From NCBI GenBank assembly GCA_946478845.1, contig CAMLDI010000016.1:1-64000 (forward strand): a stretch of 64,000 bases of DNA, in the 5' to 3' direction. Shown here in pieces: positions 51,372-60,828 of the stretch (position 1 is its first letter; every line of letters starts with the position of its first letter). Source of the stretch: an uncultured Paenibacillaceae bacterium (GTDB taxonomy: Bacteria; Bacillota; Bacilli; Aneurinibacillales; Aneurinibacillaceae). Below the pieces are notes generated by a model. It was not told the origin of the DNA. It ran no database searches and was given only the letters and a program-made list of their open reading frames with translations. Position numbers and translations under genes: made by a program.

Positions 51372-52472
51372 ATGAAGATGATTATAAGTGGGGGAGGAAC
51401 AGGCGGCCACATTTATCCTGCTCTTGCGATTGCAAGGGAAGTGTTGCGCCGTGAACCTGACTCTGAAATTTTATATATTGGCACGAAAAAAGGCCTTGAA
51501 TCAGATTTGGTTCCAAAAGAAAAGATTCCATTTGAGTCAGTAGAAATTACAGGGTTTAAACGGAGTCTTTCATTTGAAAATATTAGAACGATTTTGCGGT
51601 TTATTAAAGCAACGCAGAAAGCAAAAAGAATCATTACTGAATTTAAACCGGACGTGGTTGTCGGGACAGGCGGGTATGTGTGTGGGCCTGTAGTGTATGC
51701 TGCTAGCTCTTTAAAAATTCCTACCCTTATTCATGAACAAAATGTAATTCCAGGATTAACCAACAAATTCTTATCTCGTTATACAAATCGGATTGCAGTA
51801 AGTTTTTCTGGGTCTGCTGAATACTTTTATAAAGGAAAAACCATTGTAACGGGGAATCCACGGGCAACGGAAGTGGTGCGGGCAGACGGAGAAAAAGGGC
51901 TACGGTCCCTACAAATACCTTCAGGAAAAAAGGTTGTCCTCATTGTGGGAGGAAGTAGGGGGGCTAGAGCCATTAATGAGGCAGTTTCCGAAATGATTCC
52001 ATTCATTGGAAAATATCTCGATTATCATTTTATTTATGTAACAGGTGAAGTCCATTTTCAAGGGGTACAGGATAAAATTCGAAAATTGCCAACTTTCCCG
52101 GGAAATTTGACTCTTCGTCCTTTTATTTACAATATGCCTGAGGTACTGGCAGGCATAGATTTAATTGTGAACAGAGCCGGGGCCTCTTTTCTTGCGGAGA
52201 TTACCGCTCTTGGGCTTCCTTCCATTTTAATTCCTTCTCCCTATGTTACCAATAATCATCAAGAGAAAAATGCTAGATGGATAGAAAAACAGGGAGCAGG
52301 TATTGTGATTCTTGAATCGGAATTAACGGGTACAGTGTTGTTGCAGTCCATTCATCAAATTTTAAGCAACCCACAATTAAATAATAAAATGAGAGTGGCT
52401 GCGAAAAGCCTGGGACAACCAGAAGCAGCAACGTTAATCTATGAACAACTAAAAGCAATTACCCGTTCCTAA
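51372..52472 (+). CDS. murG: UDP-GlcNAc:lipid I GlcNAc transferase MurG
   Basis: Makes lipid II on the inner face of the membrane. [20 protein letters not shown] at the N-terminus holds the lipid-binding glycine loop; [37 protein letters not shown] and the UDP-GlcNAc segment [24 protein letters not shown] follow. 366 residues is normal. The ATG at 51372 gives the standard N-terminus; the ATG at 51360 is on top of AAAGGA. Confidence 0.95.
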   Translation: MKMIISGGGTGGHIYPALAIAREVLRREPDSEILYIGTKKGLESDLVPKEKIPFESVEITGFKRSLSFENIRTILRFIKATQKAKRIITEFKPDVVVGTGGYVCGPVVYAASSLKIPTLIHEQNVIPGLTNKFLSRYTNRIAVSFSGSAEYFYKGKTIVTGNPRATEVVRADGEKGLRSLQIPSGKKVVLIVGGSRGARAINEAVSEMIPFIGKYLDYHFIYVTGEVHFQGVQDKIRKLPTFPGNLTLRPFIYNMPEVLAGIDLIVNRAGASFLAEITALGLPSILIPSPYVTNNHQEKNARWIEKQGAGIVILESELTGTVLLQSIHQILSNPQLNNKMRVAAKSLGQPEAATLIYEQLKAITRS

Positions 52473-52563
52473 TGTCACACTGTCACCTGACGGGGCATAC
52501 ACTAAATTAGGCACGTGACCTATCGGATTTCAGTGTAGGCATTCGATTTAAGGAGGTTCTTAC

Positions 52564-53469
52564 ATGCAGAAATTGATATATGAATTAGAAGAAGCTCAGA
52601 TTGGAACAATCCTCGTTGAGGAACCAATGTCCAACCATACCACGTGGAAAATTGGGGGACCAGCGGATCTTTTCATTGAACCAACTGATAAATATAAACT
52701 AGCCCACAGTTTAAAAGTAATAAAGAAATATCAAGTACCCTGGATCGTCATAGGAAAAGGGTCAAATTTACTAGTTAGAGATCAGGGAATACGGGGTGTA
52801 GTCATTAAACTTTCGGAAGGGTTCAGTCATATTTCCTTTCATGATAATGAAGTGACAGTAGGTGCGGGATATTCCTTTATTCGTCTGGCGGTGATGGCTG
52901 GGAAAGAGGGCCTGACTGGGTTGGAATTTGCCGGTGGAATCCCTGGTACGGTTGGAGGAGCCATCTATATGAATGCCGGTGCACATGGATCTGATGTCTC
53001 ACGTCTTCTTAAAAATGCTGAAGTGTTACTTGAAAACGGTGATTTGGTGAAATATAAGCCGGAAGAATTGGAGTTTGCGTATCGAACTTCCATTTTTCAA
53101 ACGAGGAAAGCCATTGTAACAGAAGCAACCTTTCAATTAGCCCATGGCGATCGTAAAGAAATTGCGAAACAAATGGCGACACATAAGGACCGACGGAGAT
53201 TAACCCAACCCCTTACTATGCCATGTGCAGGTAGTGTTTTTCGCAATCCGCCAGGCGATCATGCCGGGCGCCTTATTGAAAGTGCAGGGTTAAAGGGTTT
53301 GAAGGTCGGCGGGGCACAAGTCTCCGAAAAACATGCCAATTTCATTGTGAATTGTGGTAACGCAACAGCGCAAGATGTCCTTACCTTAATCGAGCAAGTT
53401 AAACAAACTATTCAAGAAAGGTTTCATGTGACGTTGGTCCCTGAAGTGTTAGTGCTGGGTGAGGATTAA
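52564..53469 (+). CDS. murB: UDP-N-acetylenolpyruvoylglucosamine reductase MurB
   Basis: FAD enzyme reducing the enolpyruvyl group to give UDP-MurNAc. SNHTTWKIGGPADLFIEP, GKGSNLLVRDQG, LEFAGGIPGTVGGAIYMNAGAHG, the type II signature PCAGSVFRNPPGDHAGRLIE and SEKHANFIVN are present. 301 residues, type IIb length. AAGGAGG precedes the ATG; the 90-base gap after murG holds no clear structure. murA follows 14 bases later. Confidence 0.96.
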   Translation: MQKLIYELEEAQIGTILVEEPMSNHTTWKIGGPADLFIEPTDKYKLAHSLKVIKKYQVPWIVIGKGSNLLVRDQGIRGVVIKLSEGFSHISFHDNEVTVGAGYSFIRLAVMAGKEGLTGLEFAGGIPGTVGGAIYMNAGAHGSDVSRLLKNAEVLLENGDLVKYKPEELEFAYRTSIFQTRKAIVTEATFQLAHGDRKEIAKQMATHKDRRRLTQPLTMPCAGSVFRNPPGDHAGRLIESAGLKGLKVGGAQVSEKHANFIVNCGNATAQDVLTLIEQVKQTIQERFHVTLVPEVLVLGED

Positions 53470-53483
53470 ACGGAGGTGAAACA

Positions 53484-54746
53484 TTGGAGACGTTTGCGAT
53501 AGAGGGGGGAATCCCTCTCTCGGGAGAGCTACGGGTTCAAGGCGCAAAAAATGCGGCTCTCCCCATACTGGCTGCCACTGTACTGGCAGGGGGTTCTCAT
53601 ATCATTCACGATGTACCCCACCTCTTAGATATTAAAGTGATGTTGGAAATATTATCTTCGCTGGGCGCAAAAGCCTCTCATAATGAAAAAACAGTAAACA
53701 TTGATACAACAAACATGAATTCCTCTCATGTACCAAGGGATTTAATGGGAAGAATGAGATCTTCCATCTTCTTGATGGGTCCTTTATTAGGAAGGTTTGG
53801 TGAAGTGACCCTTTCTCCTCCAGGGGGATGTGCGATCGGGGAACGGCGCATTGATTTTCATTTGAAAGGCCTTCAAGCTCTTGGCGTAGAAATTGCAGAA
53901 GAAGATGGTTTGATTTATTGCAGGGGAAGCCATTTAAAAGGTTCGCAGATTTTCCTGGATTTTCCCAGTGTTGGTGCTACTGAGAATATTATGATGGCTG
54001 CCGTTAAAGCAGAAGGAACAACCACTATTCATAATGCTGCCCGTGAACCAGAAATCATAGACTTACAGAATTTCTTAAATGTTCTGGGGGCTAAAATTGT
54101 CGGTGCAGGAACAGAAACTATTACTATTGAAGGTGTTTCCAACTTAGTAGCTACAGAATATACCATTATACCAGACCGGATTGTAGCGGGAACAATGCTC
54201 CTAAGTTCCTTAATTACTGGAGGTTCAGTAACATTAACCAATGTGAATCCATCCCATATGATGGCATTAATCGATGCTGTACAACAATGTGGTGTTGAAA
54301 TCGAATTTGACCATGATATAATTAAGGCAAGTTCTAACAAACCATGGCAATGTACCCATCAAATTTTGACTTCACCTTATCCAGGATTTCCAACAGATAT
54401 GCAGGCTCAGATGATGTCCTTTTTATCTCTTGCTGAGGGTTGCAGTATGTTGCAAGAAACAATATTTGATGCAAGATTTAAGCATGTAAATGCATTGAAT
54501 CGTTTGGGAGCAGATATTTTTGTAGATTACAATACAGCATTTATCCGTGGAGTTCCCCGTTTATATGGAGATGTGGTAGAAGCAACGGATTTGCGTGCGG
54601 GAGCTGCGCTGGTTCTTGCCGGATTGGCGGCAGAAGGCCAAACGATTGTAAAAGAAATCTATCATATTGATCGTGGTTATGACAAAATAGATGATCAGTT
54701 AACCTGTTTAGGAGCAAGGATACAACGGATTGAACTACCTGATTAA
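53484..54746 (+). CDS. murA: UDP-N-acetylglucosamine 1-carboxyvinyltransferase MurA
   Basis: First committed step of peptidoglycan synthesis, adding enolpyruvate from PEP; target of fosfomycin. RVQGAKNAALPILAATVLAGG, RMRSSIFLMGPLLGRFG, the active cysteine in SPPGGCAIGERRIDFH, and RAGAALVLAGLAAEG are visible. The cysteine makes a fosfomycin-sensitive enzyme likely. 420 residues. TTG start at 53484 after CGGAGGTG. In B. subtilis murAA lies outside this cluster; here it follows murB directly and ends at a terminator. Confidence 0.95.
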   Translation: METFAIEGGIPLSGELRVQGAKNAALPILAATVLAGGSHIIHDVPHLLDIKVMLEILSSLGAKASHNEKTVNIDTTNMNSSHVPRDLMGRMRSSIFLMGPLLGRFGEVTLSPPGGCAIGERRIDFHLKGLQALGVEIAEEDGLIYCRGSHLKGSQIFLDFPSVGATENIMMAAVKAEGTTTIHNAAREPEIIDLQNFLNVLGAKIVGAGTETITIEGVSNLVATEYTIIPDRIVAGTMLLSSLITGGSVTLTNVNPSHMMALIDAVQQCGVEIEFDHDIIKASSNKPWQCTHQILTSPYPGFPTDMQAQMMSFLSLAEGCSMLQETIFDARFKHVNALNRLGADIFVDYNTAFIRGVPRLYGDVVEATDLRAGAALVLAGLAAEGQTIVKEIYHIDRGYDKIDDQLTCLGARIQRIELPD

Positions 54747-54785
54747 AAGAATAAACGAAAACTGATAATGGATTGGAATCACTGG

Positions 54786-54815
54786 GCGGCATATTTTTCA
54801 GTATGCCGCTTTTAT
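54786..54815 (+). terminator. Terminator inside the dcw cluster, after murA
   Basis: GCGGCATA (54786-54793) pairs with TATGCCGC (54802-54809), an 8-bp perfect stem with an 8-base loop and TTTTATAA tail. It may uncouple the wall precursor genes from divIB-ftsA-ftsZ. Confidence 0.75.
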
Positions 54816-54838
54816 AAGTTTAAAGACGGGTGAATGAT

Positions 54839-55582
54839 ATGGCGAGTACGCAAAAAGTCCCACGCTTGCGTGTAGTAAAAAAGAAGAAAAGATTAAATCG
54901 CAGATTAATTTTTCTCCTGTTTTTATTTTTTATGTCATTGCTTCTGATTTTATTCATTCGTTCTTCTTTTGGAAATATTTCTGTGTTAGTGAAAGGAAAC
55001 CAATGGGTTTCAAATGAAGAAATTATTAAGAATATGGGGATCAAATCAGGTTCTCTTTTATTGTTTGTTGATGGGAAAGAAATGGAACAGCGCATTCGTT
55101 CTTCTTTCCCGCTGATTCAGAACGTCACCATTCAGAAGAAATATCCTGCCACATTAGAGGTAGCAATAAAAGAAAAAAATGTGGTGGCTTATTTGCAGAA
55201 GGATAGCAAATCTTATCCTGTATTTGAAAACGGAACATTATTATCCTCCCGTGCTTTAGTCGAACCAATAGTGGACAAGCCACGTCTAAATTCATGGACA
55301 AATCTTAACCTGCTGCCAACGTTTATTAAGGAATTAAATCAACTTGAACCGGAAGTAAAATCCCTTATTTCAGAAATTGTATACAAGCAGGATGGAACAC
55401 GTCCCTATTCTCTGGTTTTATACATGAAGGAAGGCTATGAAGTTCGTACAACAGTTACGGATTTTGCCAAAAATATGTACTGGTATCCTTCCTTTGTAAA
55501 AAGTTTAAAACAAGATGGAAATAATAGCGGCATTATTTATCTTTCAGAGGTGAAATACTTTGAACCTTATCAAACCCAGTAA
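54839..55582 (+). CDS. divIB: Cell division protein DivIB/FtsQ
   Basis: A 247-residue bitopic division protein: basic cytoplasmic tail (VPRLRVVKKKKRLNRR), one membrane helix (about 26-44), a POTRA domain (NISVLVKGNQWVSNEEIIKNMGIKSGSLLLFVDG) and the FtsQ/DivIB beta domain. Acts with FtsL and DivIC outside the membrane. ATG 54839 lies five bases after GGGTGA; GTG 54830 is an in-frame alternative. Its 3' end overlaps the next gene by 23 bases. Confidence 0.9.
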   Translation: MASTQKVPRLRVVKKKKRLNRRLIFLLFLFFMSLLLILFIRSSFGNISVLVKGNQWVSNEEIIKNMGIKSGSLLLFVDGKEMEQRIRSSFPLIQNVTIQKKYPATLEVAIKEKNVVAYLQKDSKSYPVFENGTLLSSRALVEPIVDKPRLNSWTNLNLLPTFIKELNQLEPEVKSLISEIVYKQDGTRPYSLVLYMKEGYEVRTTVTDFAKNMYWYPSFVKSLKQDGNNSGIIYLSEVKYFEPYQTQ

Positions 55583-56312
55583 AGCAGAAATGAAAAGAAA
55601 GTTTAAAGTTCGAAAAATTCACGTTTATTTAACTCTTGTCCTCCTCGTCCTGGGCTTTTTAATCTCTTATTCTGTACAGTTTACTTTTAATAATTTTGGA
55701 GACCTGGCTGCCATGCGTGATAGTGATTGGGAGCGAATGGTTAAAATGAATGAGCAAGTGCTTAATGAGCGGGAAAAAAATGCAGTATTGGAAGAACGTT
55801 TGCAAAAAGTGCGTGCCCAGGTTGATGCGAAAGAAAAAGAATTATCACAGAGCGATAATGTAGACAGTGGTGTTATTAATGAACTGGATATGATGCGGAT
55901 GCAAGCTGGTTTAATCCCCGTAACAGGACCTGGTGTGATCGTAAAATTAGATGATAGCAAAACCCTGCGCAATAATTTTGATGGGATTGTCCACGACCGA
56001 TATATCCGTGATGTGGTCAATGAGTTATGTGCTGCTGGTGCTGAGGGGATTTCCATCAACGATGAACGTCTCATTAGCAGTTCAACGGTTCGCTGTGTTG
56101 GTCCTACAGTGACAGTTAATGATGTCAAGATTGCTGCTCCTTTTATTATTAAAGCGATAGGCAATGAGAATACCTTGTACTCAGCGTTGCTTATGCCAGG
56201 GGGCGTGGTCGAATTGCTACGGAAACAAGATATTAATATTACCGTAAGCAAGGAACAACAAGTTGATTTGCCTGGATTTATTAGCAATAAAAACTATACT
56301 GTACAGAAATAG
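55560..56312 (+). CDS. DUF881 protein (YlxW/YlxX type), first copy
   Basis: A 250-residue membrane-anchored protein with one helix (about 21-41), a coiled coil (about 55-100) and the DUF881 domain (VTGPGVIVKLDDS, VHDRYIRDVVNELCAAGAEGISINDERL, GPTVTVNDVKIAAPFIIKAIGN). Function unknown; genes of this family lie between divIB and sbp in Bacillus. The start is TTG 55560, because AGAGGTGA lies about five bases upstream, while the next ATG (55590) has none. The overlap with divIB points to coupled translation. Confidence 0.85.
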   Translation: MNLIKPSKAEMKRKFKVRKIHVYLTLVLLVLGFLISYSVQFTFNNFGDLAAMRDSDWERMVKMNEQVLNEREKNAVLEERLQKVRAQVDAKEKELSQSDNVDSGVINELDMMRMQAGLIPVTGPGVIVKLDDSKTLRNNFDGIVHDRYIRDVVNELCAAGAEGISINDERLISSSTVRCVGPTVTVNDVKIAAPFIIKAIGNENTLYSALLMPGGVVELLRKQDINITVSKEQQVDLPGFISNKNYTVQK

Positions 56313-56336
56313 ATAACAAAAAAGAGGGGATGACAG

Positions 56337-57056
56337 ATGGGTAAAAATAGAAAAGTCCCATTAATTATTACAGTCATTAATCTAATTATTGGATTTATGT
56401 TCGCCATTCAATACCAATCCATGAAAACAACTTTCGCTGCAGGTCAGCAAGATTATTCAACCCTGCGGCAAAACTTGCAAAAAGAAATGGAACGTCGTGA
56501 TGGATTATTAAATGATATTAACAAATATGATGATCTTTTAAAAAGATATAATACCTCTGGTGGGGAAATTAGTTCTCAGCTGGTAGAAGAACAATTGCTG
56601 GAAGCAAAAAAAGCAGGTGGATTAACTGAAATGGCAGGTCCAGGAATCATTATTACGATTAATGATTCCGGCAGCGGACAAAATGAAGATAATCTCATTT
56701 ATGATCAGGACTTACTCGATTTAACAAGCCTTCTTTTTGCCAATGGCGCACAGGCCATTTCCATTAATGACCAACGTCTCATTGCTACTTCTTCAATTCG
56801 AAATATTGGAGAAATGCAAATCCAGGTGGATACCCATCCTATTATGATGCCCTTTGTCATTAAGGTGATTGGGAATCCGCAAAATTTGGAAACTGCATTG
56901 AAGATTCCGGGGGGAGATGGGTATTCAATGGAGAATTGGTTTCAGTTTTTAAATAAATCATTTGTAATTGACAAAAAAGATACAGTAACAGTTCCAGCTC
57001 ATAATGGAAATCATCGCATTCAATATATGAAACCAACTGTTCAAAAAGGAGCGTAA
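56337..57056 (+). CDS. DUF881 protein, second copy
   Basis: A 239-residue paralogue of the preceding gene: N-terminal membrane helix (about 7-25), coiled coil (about 37-75), DUF881 domain with MAGPGIIITINDSG, IYDQDLLDLTSLLFANGAQAISINDQRL and HPIMMPFVIKVIGNPQNLE. Two adjacent DUF881 genes are usual in Bacillales dcw clusters. GAGGGGATGACAG precedes the ATG. Role unknown, perhaps linked to the division machinery by location only. Confidence 0.85.
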   Translation: MGKNRKVPLIITVINLIIGFMFAIQYQSMKTTFAAGQQDYSTLRQNLQKEMERRDGLLNDINKYDDLLKRYNTSGGEISSQLVEEQLLEAKKAGGLTEMAGPGIIITINDSGSGQNEDNLIYDQDLLDLTSLLFANGAQAISINDQRLIATSSIRNIGEMQIQVDTHPIMMPFVIKVIGNPQNLETALKIPGGDGYSMENWFQFLNKSFVIDKKDTVTVPAHNGNHRIQYMKPTVQKGA

Positions 57057-57064
57057 ATTAGTAT

Positions 57065-57433
57065 ATGTGGTTACCCCTTTTAGGCCTTATAATAGGAGTT
57101 GTACTCGGACTTTTCTTTGAATTTCAGGTTCCAGATGAATACCGAAACTATCTTTCAATTGCAATCTTAGCGGCTCTCGATACAGTTTTTGGCGGTATCC
57201 GGGCTTATTTGCAAAACTTTTTTGACATAAAAGTATTTATGTCAGGTTTTTTCTTTAATACCCTGCTTGCTGCTGCCCTTGCTTTCTTAGGTGTGTATAT
57301 GGGGGTAGACTTATATTTAGCTGCTATTTTTGCATTTGGTGTACGTTTGTTTAACAACCTGGCTGTTATTCGCCGAATCTTGATTGGCAAATGGTTTGGC
57401 GAGAAAGAGCAAAATGATCAATGGGATGAATGA
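57065..57433 (+). CDS. sbp: Small basic protein Sbp (DUF1290)
   Basis: A 122-residue protein with about four membrane segments. MWLPLLGLIIGVVLGLFF, YLSIAILAALDTVFGGIRA and VFMSGFFFNTLLAAALAFLGVYMGVDLYLAA are typical of Sbp, conserved just before ftsA in Bacillus and of unknown function. AAAGGAG lies 13 bases before the ATG, a little far. It ends the divIB-DUF881-sbp run; ftsA follows after 105 bases. Confidence 0.88.
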   Translation: MWLPLLGLIIGVVLGLFFEFQVPDEYRNYLSIAILAALDTVFGGIRAYLQNFFDIKVFMSGFFFNTLLAAALAFLGVYMGVDLYLAAIFAFGVRLFNNLAVIRRILIGKWFGEKEQNDQWDE

Positions 57434-57538
57434 TTTTTTTCTGTTTTAAGAAAAATTCTAATCCACAAAAAAAAGGGAATCCCATGATTGTGTGGAAATA
57501 AATACAGGGAGATTCTAAGCAAAAGGAGGTGCCATACA

Positions 57539-58801
57539 TTGAGCAACAGTGATTATATAATCAGCTTAGATATCGGTACATCCAAAGTGAAAGTCATAAT
57601 TGGTGAAATCCATGGAGGTTCTATTAATATAGTAGGCGTAGGCCAGTCGGATTCACATGGCATTAAGAAAGGTTCGATTGTTGATATAGATGAAACTGTT
57701 CAATCAATTCGCGAGGCAGTAGAACGCGCTGAGGGAATGGTAGATATATCCATAGAAAATGTGATTGTTGGCATTTCCGGTAACCATATTCAACTTCAGG
57801 CAAGTCGAGGCGTAGTAGCTGTTTCCAGTGAAAATAAGGAAATAGGTGATGAAGACATAGCAAGGGTCATGAAAGCAGCCCAGGTTATTGCGGTTCCACC
57901 TGAGAGGGAAATTATTGATGTGGTTCCTATGCAATATATTGTAGATGGGCTTGATGAAATCCATGATGCTCGTGGCATGGTAGGTGTACGTCTTGAAATG
58001 GAAGGAACGATTGTAACCGGATCGAAAACAGTGATACATAATTTGATCCGATGTGTAGAGCGGGCTGGGCTCCAGATTGTCGGCATGTACTTATTGCCAT
58101 TGGCTACTGGAGAAATTGCTCTAACCCGTGATGAAAAGAATCTGGGTGTAGTACTTGTTGATATGGGAGCGGGGTCTACCACACTATCCGTTTTTGAAAT
58201 GGGTGTCCTAACATCGTTTTCAGTTCTTCCCATTGGGGGAGAGTATATTATCAATGATATTGCCATTGGATTGCGAACCACGAAAGAATCGGCCAGGCAG
58301 ATCTTGTTGAAATATGGATGTGCTTTAATGGAAGAAGCCAATAAGGATGTCCGATTTAAAGTAAAACGTATTGGAAGCGATGTGGAAAGAGATTATAATC
58401 AGGTAGAGTTATCTACTATTATTGAATCTCGCGTCGCTGAAATATTTAACTTCGTGGAAGATGAGTTAATTCGTTTAGGGTATGATACCCATATCCCAAA
58501 TGGATTCGTATTAACCGGAGGTGTAGCTAATATTCCTGGTGTTCTGGAATTGGCCCGGGAGGAATGGCTGGCACCTGTGAGAATAGCCATTCCCGATTAT
58601 ATTGGCGTTCGAGATCCTTCTTATACTCCTGGAGTTGGATTGATTAAGTATGCTTCTAAGTTTTTGCGCGAGCTTCCAAGACAGCAGGAACCTAAAGCCG
58701 TTCCAGCGAAAACCAATCGAAAGCCTGTTTCTCCCCAGGAGCAAAAGGAACAAGGCGGCATGATCGAAAAGGTGAAGAATTGGTTTAGCGAGTTTATTTA
58801 A
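57539..58801 (+). CDS. ftsA: Cell division protein FtsA
   Basis: Actin-like protein that tethers FtsZ to the membrane. SLDIGTSKVKVIIGE (about 9-23), the 1C domain with VENVIVGISGNHI-like text, VLVDMGAGSTTLSVFEMG, NGFVLTGGVANIPG, and a C-terminal amphipathic helix (GGMIEKVKNWFSEFI) for membrane binding. TTG 57539 is eight bases after AAAGGAGGTG and gives 420 residues; the ATG at 57488 is without ribosome site. Upstream, AAAGGGAAT (57472-57480) and GTGGAAA (57492-57498, 11 bases apart) resemble a weak sigma-H promoter. Confidence 0.95.
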   Translation: MSNSDYIISLDIGTSKVKVIIGEIHGGSINIVGVGQSDSHGIKKGSIVDIDETVQSIREAVERAEGMVDISIENVIVGISGNHIQLQASRGVVAVSSENKEIGDEDIARVMKAAQVIAVPPEREIIDVVPMQYIVDGLDEIHDARGMVGVRLEMEGTIVTGSKTVIHNLIRCVERAGLQIVGMYLLPLATGEIALTRDEKNLGVVLVDMGAGSTTLSVFEMGVLTSFSVLPIGGEYIINDIAIGLRTTKESARQILLKYGCALMEEANKDVRFKVKRIGSDVERDYNQVELSTIIESRVAEIFNFVEDELIRLGYDTHIPNGFVLTGGVANIPGVLELAREEWLAPVRIAIPDYIGVRDPSYTPGVGLIKYASKFLRELPRQQEPKAVPAKTNRKPVSPQEQKEQGGMIEKVKNWFSEFI

Positions 58802-58833
58802 GCTGTCATGTTAAATGAGGGGGACTTTTATAT

Positions 58834-59982
58834 ATGTTGGAATTCGACTTAGAATATGATACATTAGCTCAGATTAAAGTCATTGGTGTAGGCGGGGGCG
58901 GCAGCAACGCTGTGAACCGCATGATTGACAGCGGAATTCAAGGTGTTGAATTCATCGCTGTTAATACCGATTATCAAGCCCTTAATCTGTCTAAAGCGCA
59001 GCATAAATTGCAAATCGGGGGAAAGTTAACCCGTGGTTTAGGTGCTGGGGCCAATCCTGAAGTTGGGAAAAAGGCTGCAGAAGAAAGCCGGGAACAAATT
59101 GAAAATGCCCTTCGTGGAGCGGATATGGTATTTGTAACTGCTGGTATGGGTGGCGGAACGGGAACCGGGGCAGCTCCTGTCATTGCTGAAATTGCTAAGG
59201 AAATTGGCGCTTTAACCGTTGGGGTTGTCACCCGTCCTTTTACCTTTGAAGGCCGCAAGCGCTCCCAGCAGGCTTATAACGGAATTAATGCACTGAAAGA
59301 AAAAGTGGATACACTGATTGTCATCCCTAATGATCGCCTTCTTGAAATCGTGGATAAAAACACCCCAATGCTTGAGGCGTTCCGGGAAGCGGATAATGTA
59401 TTGCGTCAGGGGGTTCAAGGGATCTCTGACCTTATTGCTGTTCCTGGTTTAATTAACCTTGACTTTGCCGATGTGAAAACCATTATGACGGAACGCGGTT
59501 CTGCATTAATGGGCATTGGGATTGCCACAGGAGAAAACCGGGCAACAGAGGCTGCGAAAAAAGCCATTTGCAGCCCCTTATTGGAAACTTCTATTGATGG
59601 AGCCCGTGGTGTTCTTATGAATATTACTGGGGGAACCAATCTTAGCCTTTATGAAGTGAATGAAGCGGCTGATATTGTGGCTTCTGCATCTGATGAAGAA
59701 GTGAATATGATTTTCGGTGCTGTGATTAATGATAATCTTAAGGATGAAATTGTTGTTACGGTCATTGCAACGGGTTTTGAAGAAAGCCAACAAGAACAAC
59801 CTAACCCTCGCAGCAGTAAACCGATTCAACAACAACAAGCTGCAATGAAGCAAGCTCGCCAGCAAGCAGCAGCAACCCAACAACCCATTCAGGAAGAAAG
59901 AGATCCTCGTTCCGTTCCTTTTACAGGAGATAGTTTAGATATTCCTACTTTCTTGAGACATCGTCGCCGTAAAGATAAATAA
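58834..59982 (+). CDS. ftsZ: Cell division GTPase FtsZ
   Basis: Tubulin homologue forming the Z ring. [14 protein letters not shown] (about 18-31), the tubulin signature [15 protein letters not shown] (about 104-118), NDRLLEIV, and DFADVKTIM are the GTPase motifs. A glutamine-rich linker (about 325-355) leads to the C-terminal peptide [14 protein letters not shown] that binds FtsA and other partners. 382 residues. GAGGGGGAC precedes the ATG. Confidence 0.98.
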   Translation: MLEFDLEYDTLAQIKVIGVGGGGSNAVNRMIDSGIQGVEFIAVNTDYQALNLSKAQHKLQIGGKLTRGLGAGANPEVGKKAAEESREQIENALRGADMVFVTAGMGGGTGTGAAPVIAEIAKEIGALTVGVVTRPFTFEGRKRSQQAYNGINALKEKVDTLIVIPNDRLLEIVDKNTPMLEAFREADNVLRQGVQGISDLIAVPGLINLDFADVKTIMTERGSALMGIGIATGENRATEAAKKAICSPLLETSIDGARGVLMNITGGTNLSLYEVNEAADIVASASDEEVNMIFGAVINDNLKDEIVVTVIATGFEESQQEQPNPRSSKPIQQQQAAMKQARQQAAATQQPIQEERDPRSVPFTGDSLDIPTFLRHRRRKDK

Positions 59983-60000
59983 TATTGTGTTAGATAGGAA

Positions 60001-60042
60001 GACCCCGGGCAGGTATAGCCCGGGGTCTTTAGCGTTTTTTAA
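60001..60042. terminator. Terminator after ftsZ
   Basis: GACCCCGGGC (60001-60010) pairs perfectly with GCCCGGGGTC (60018-60027), followed by TTTAGCGTTTTTT. It lies between the convergent ftsZ and the CoA-transferase genes. Confidence 0.88.
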
Positions 60043-60065
60043 AGGTAAAATTTTCAAATTGATCA

Positions 60066-60824
60066 TTATGCAAGAACGATTTTGTCCCGATCCAGGGTAT
60101 GAAGGACACGAAGTTCTTCCTCTGTGGGTTCAGGGATATAAGTCCAATTTGGATCGATATCAAGTTCAAAGCCACTGGCCTCTTGAATTTGATCTAATGT
60201 GATCCCTTCAAAAGCGTGGAGCAAAGTCATGCGACGGGTCTCTTCTGGGAAACCATACACACCCAATTGGGTAACAACACGGTATGGACCGGTACCTTTT
60301 GGCAAACCGGCGGCTTCCCGTTGTTCAGGACCCTGGAAATAGCCAGGGCTTGTTAAAAAGCCAAGTTTTGGCGTGAATTTTCGTTTGTCTTGCCCCATGA
60401 GAATAATGGTTCGCCAGCATAGAGAAGCGATATCTGAACCACCACCGGATCCAGGCAAGCGAACTTTTGGTTTCTCCCAATCCCCGATGACTGTTGTATT
60501 GAGATTGCCGTAAGGGTCAATTTCTGCTCCCCCAAGGAAACCGTATTCGATGAAACCGGCTTGGGCCAAACTCATCACATAGTCCATGGAACCAACAATG
60601 GTACCATTTTGATAGGTTAAAGATTCACTAACTTGAATAGGAAGTCGGCCATTGGGATTTCCGCCTACGCCGCCCCCTTCATAAATCATTAAAAGGCCAG
60701 GTGCATGAGTTTTTAAAGCAAGTACAGAGGCAAGTAATGGCATGCCCGTTCCTACATAAACCCCTTTATTGTCCTCTAGTAATCTGGCAGAGGTCACAAT
60801 CATTCGTTCAATATCTGTCGCCAT
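60066..60824 (-). CDS. CoA-transferase beta subunit (glutaconate/3-oxoadipate type)
   Basis: A 252-residue family I CoA-transferase subunit. GVYVGTGMPLLASVLALKTHAP, the candidate catalytic glutamate in IYEGGGVGGNP (about 48-58), GFIEYGFLGGAEIDPYGNLNTTVIGDW and RLPGSGGGSDIASLCWRTIILM are typical of GctB-like proteins. It forms a heterodimer with the alpha subunit four bases upstream. The acyl substrate is not set by sequence. The DNA is visibly more GC-rich than the neighbours: one sampled 60-base line has 33 G/C. Confidence 0.85.
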   Translation of the reverse strand: MATDIERMIVTSARLLEDNKGVYVGTGMPLLASVLALKTHAPGLLMIYEGGGVGGNPNGRLPIQVSESLTYQNGTIVGSMDYVMSLAQAGFIEYGFLGGAEIDPYGNLNTTVIGDWEKPKVRLPGSGGGSDIASLCWRTIILMGQDKRKFTPKLGFLTSPGYFQGPEQREAAGLPKGTGPYRVVTQLGVYGFPEETRRMTLLHAFEGITLDQIQEASGFELDIDPNWTYIPEPTEEELRVLHTLDRDKIVLA

Positions 60825-60828
60825 CTTC

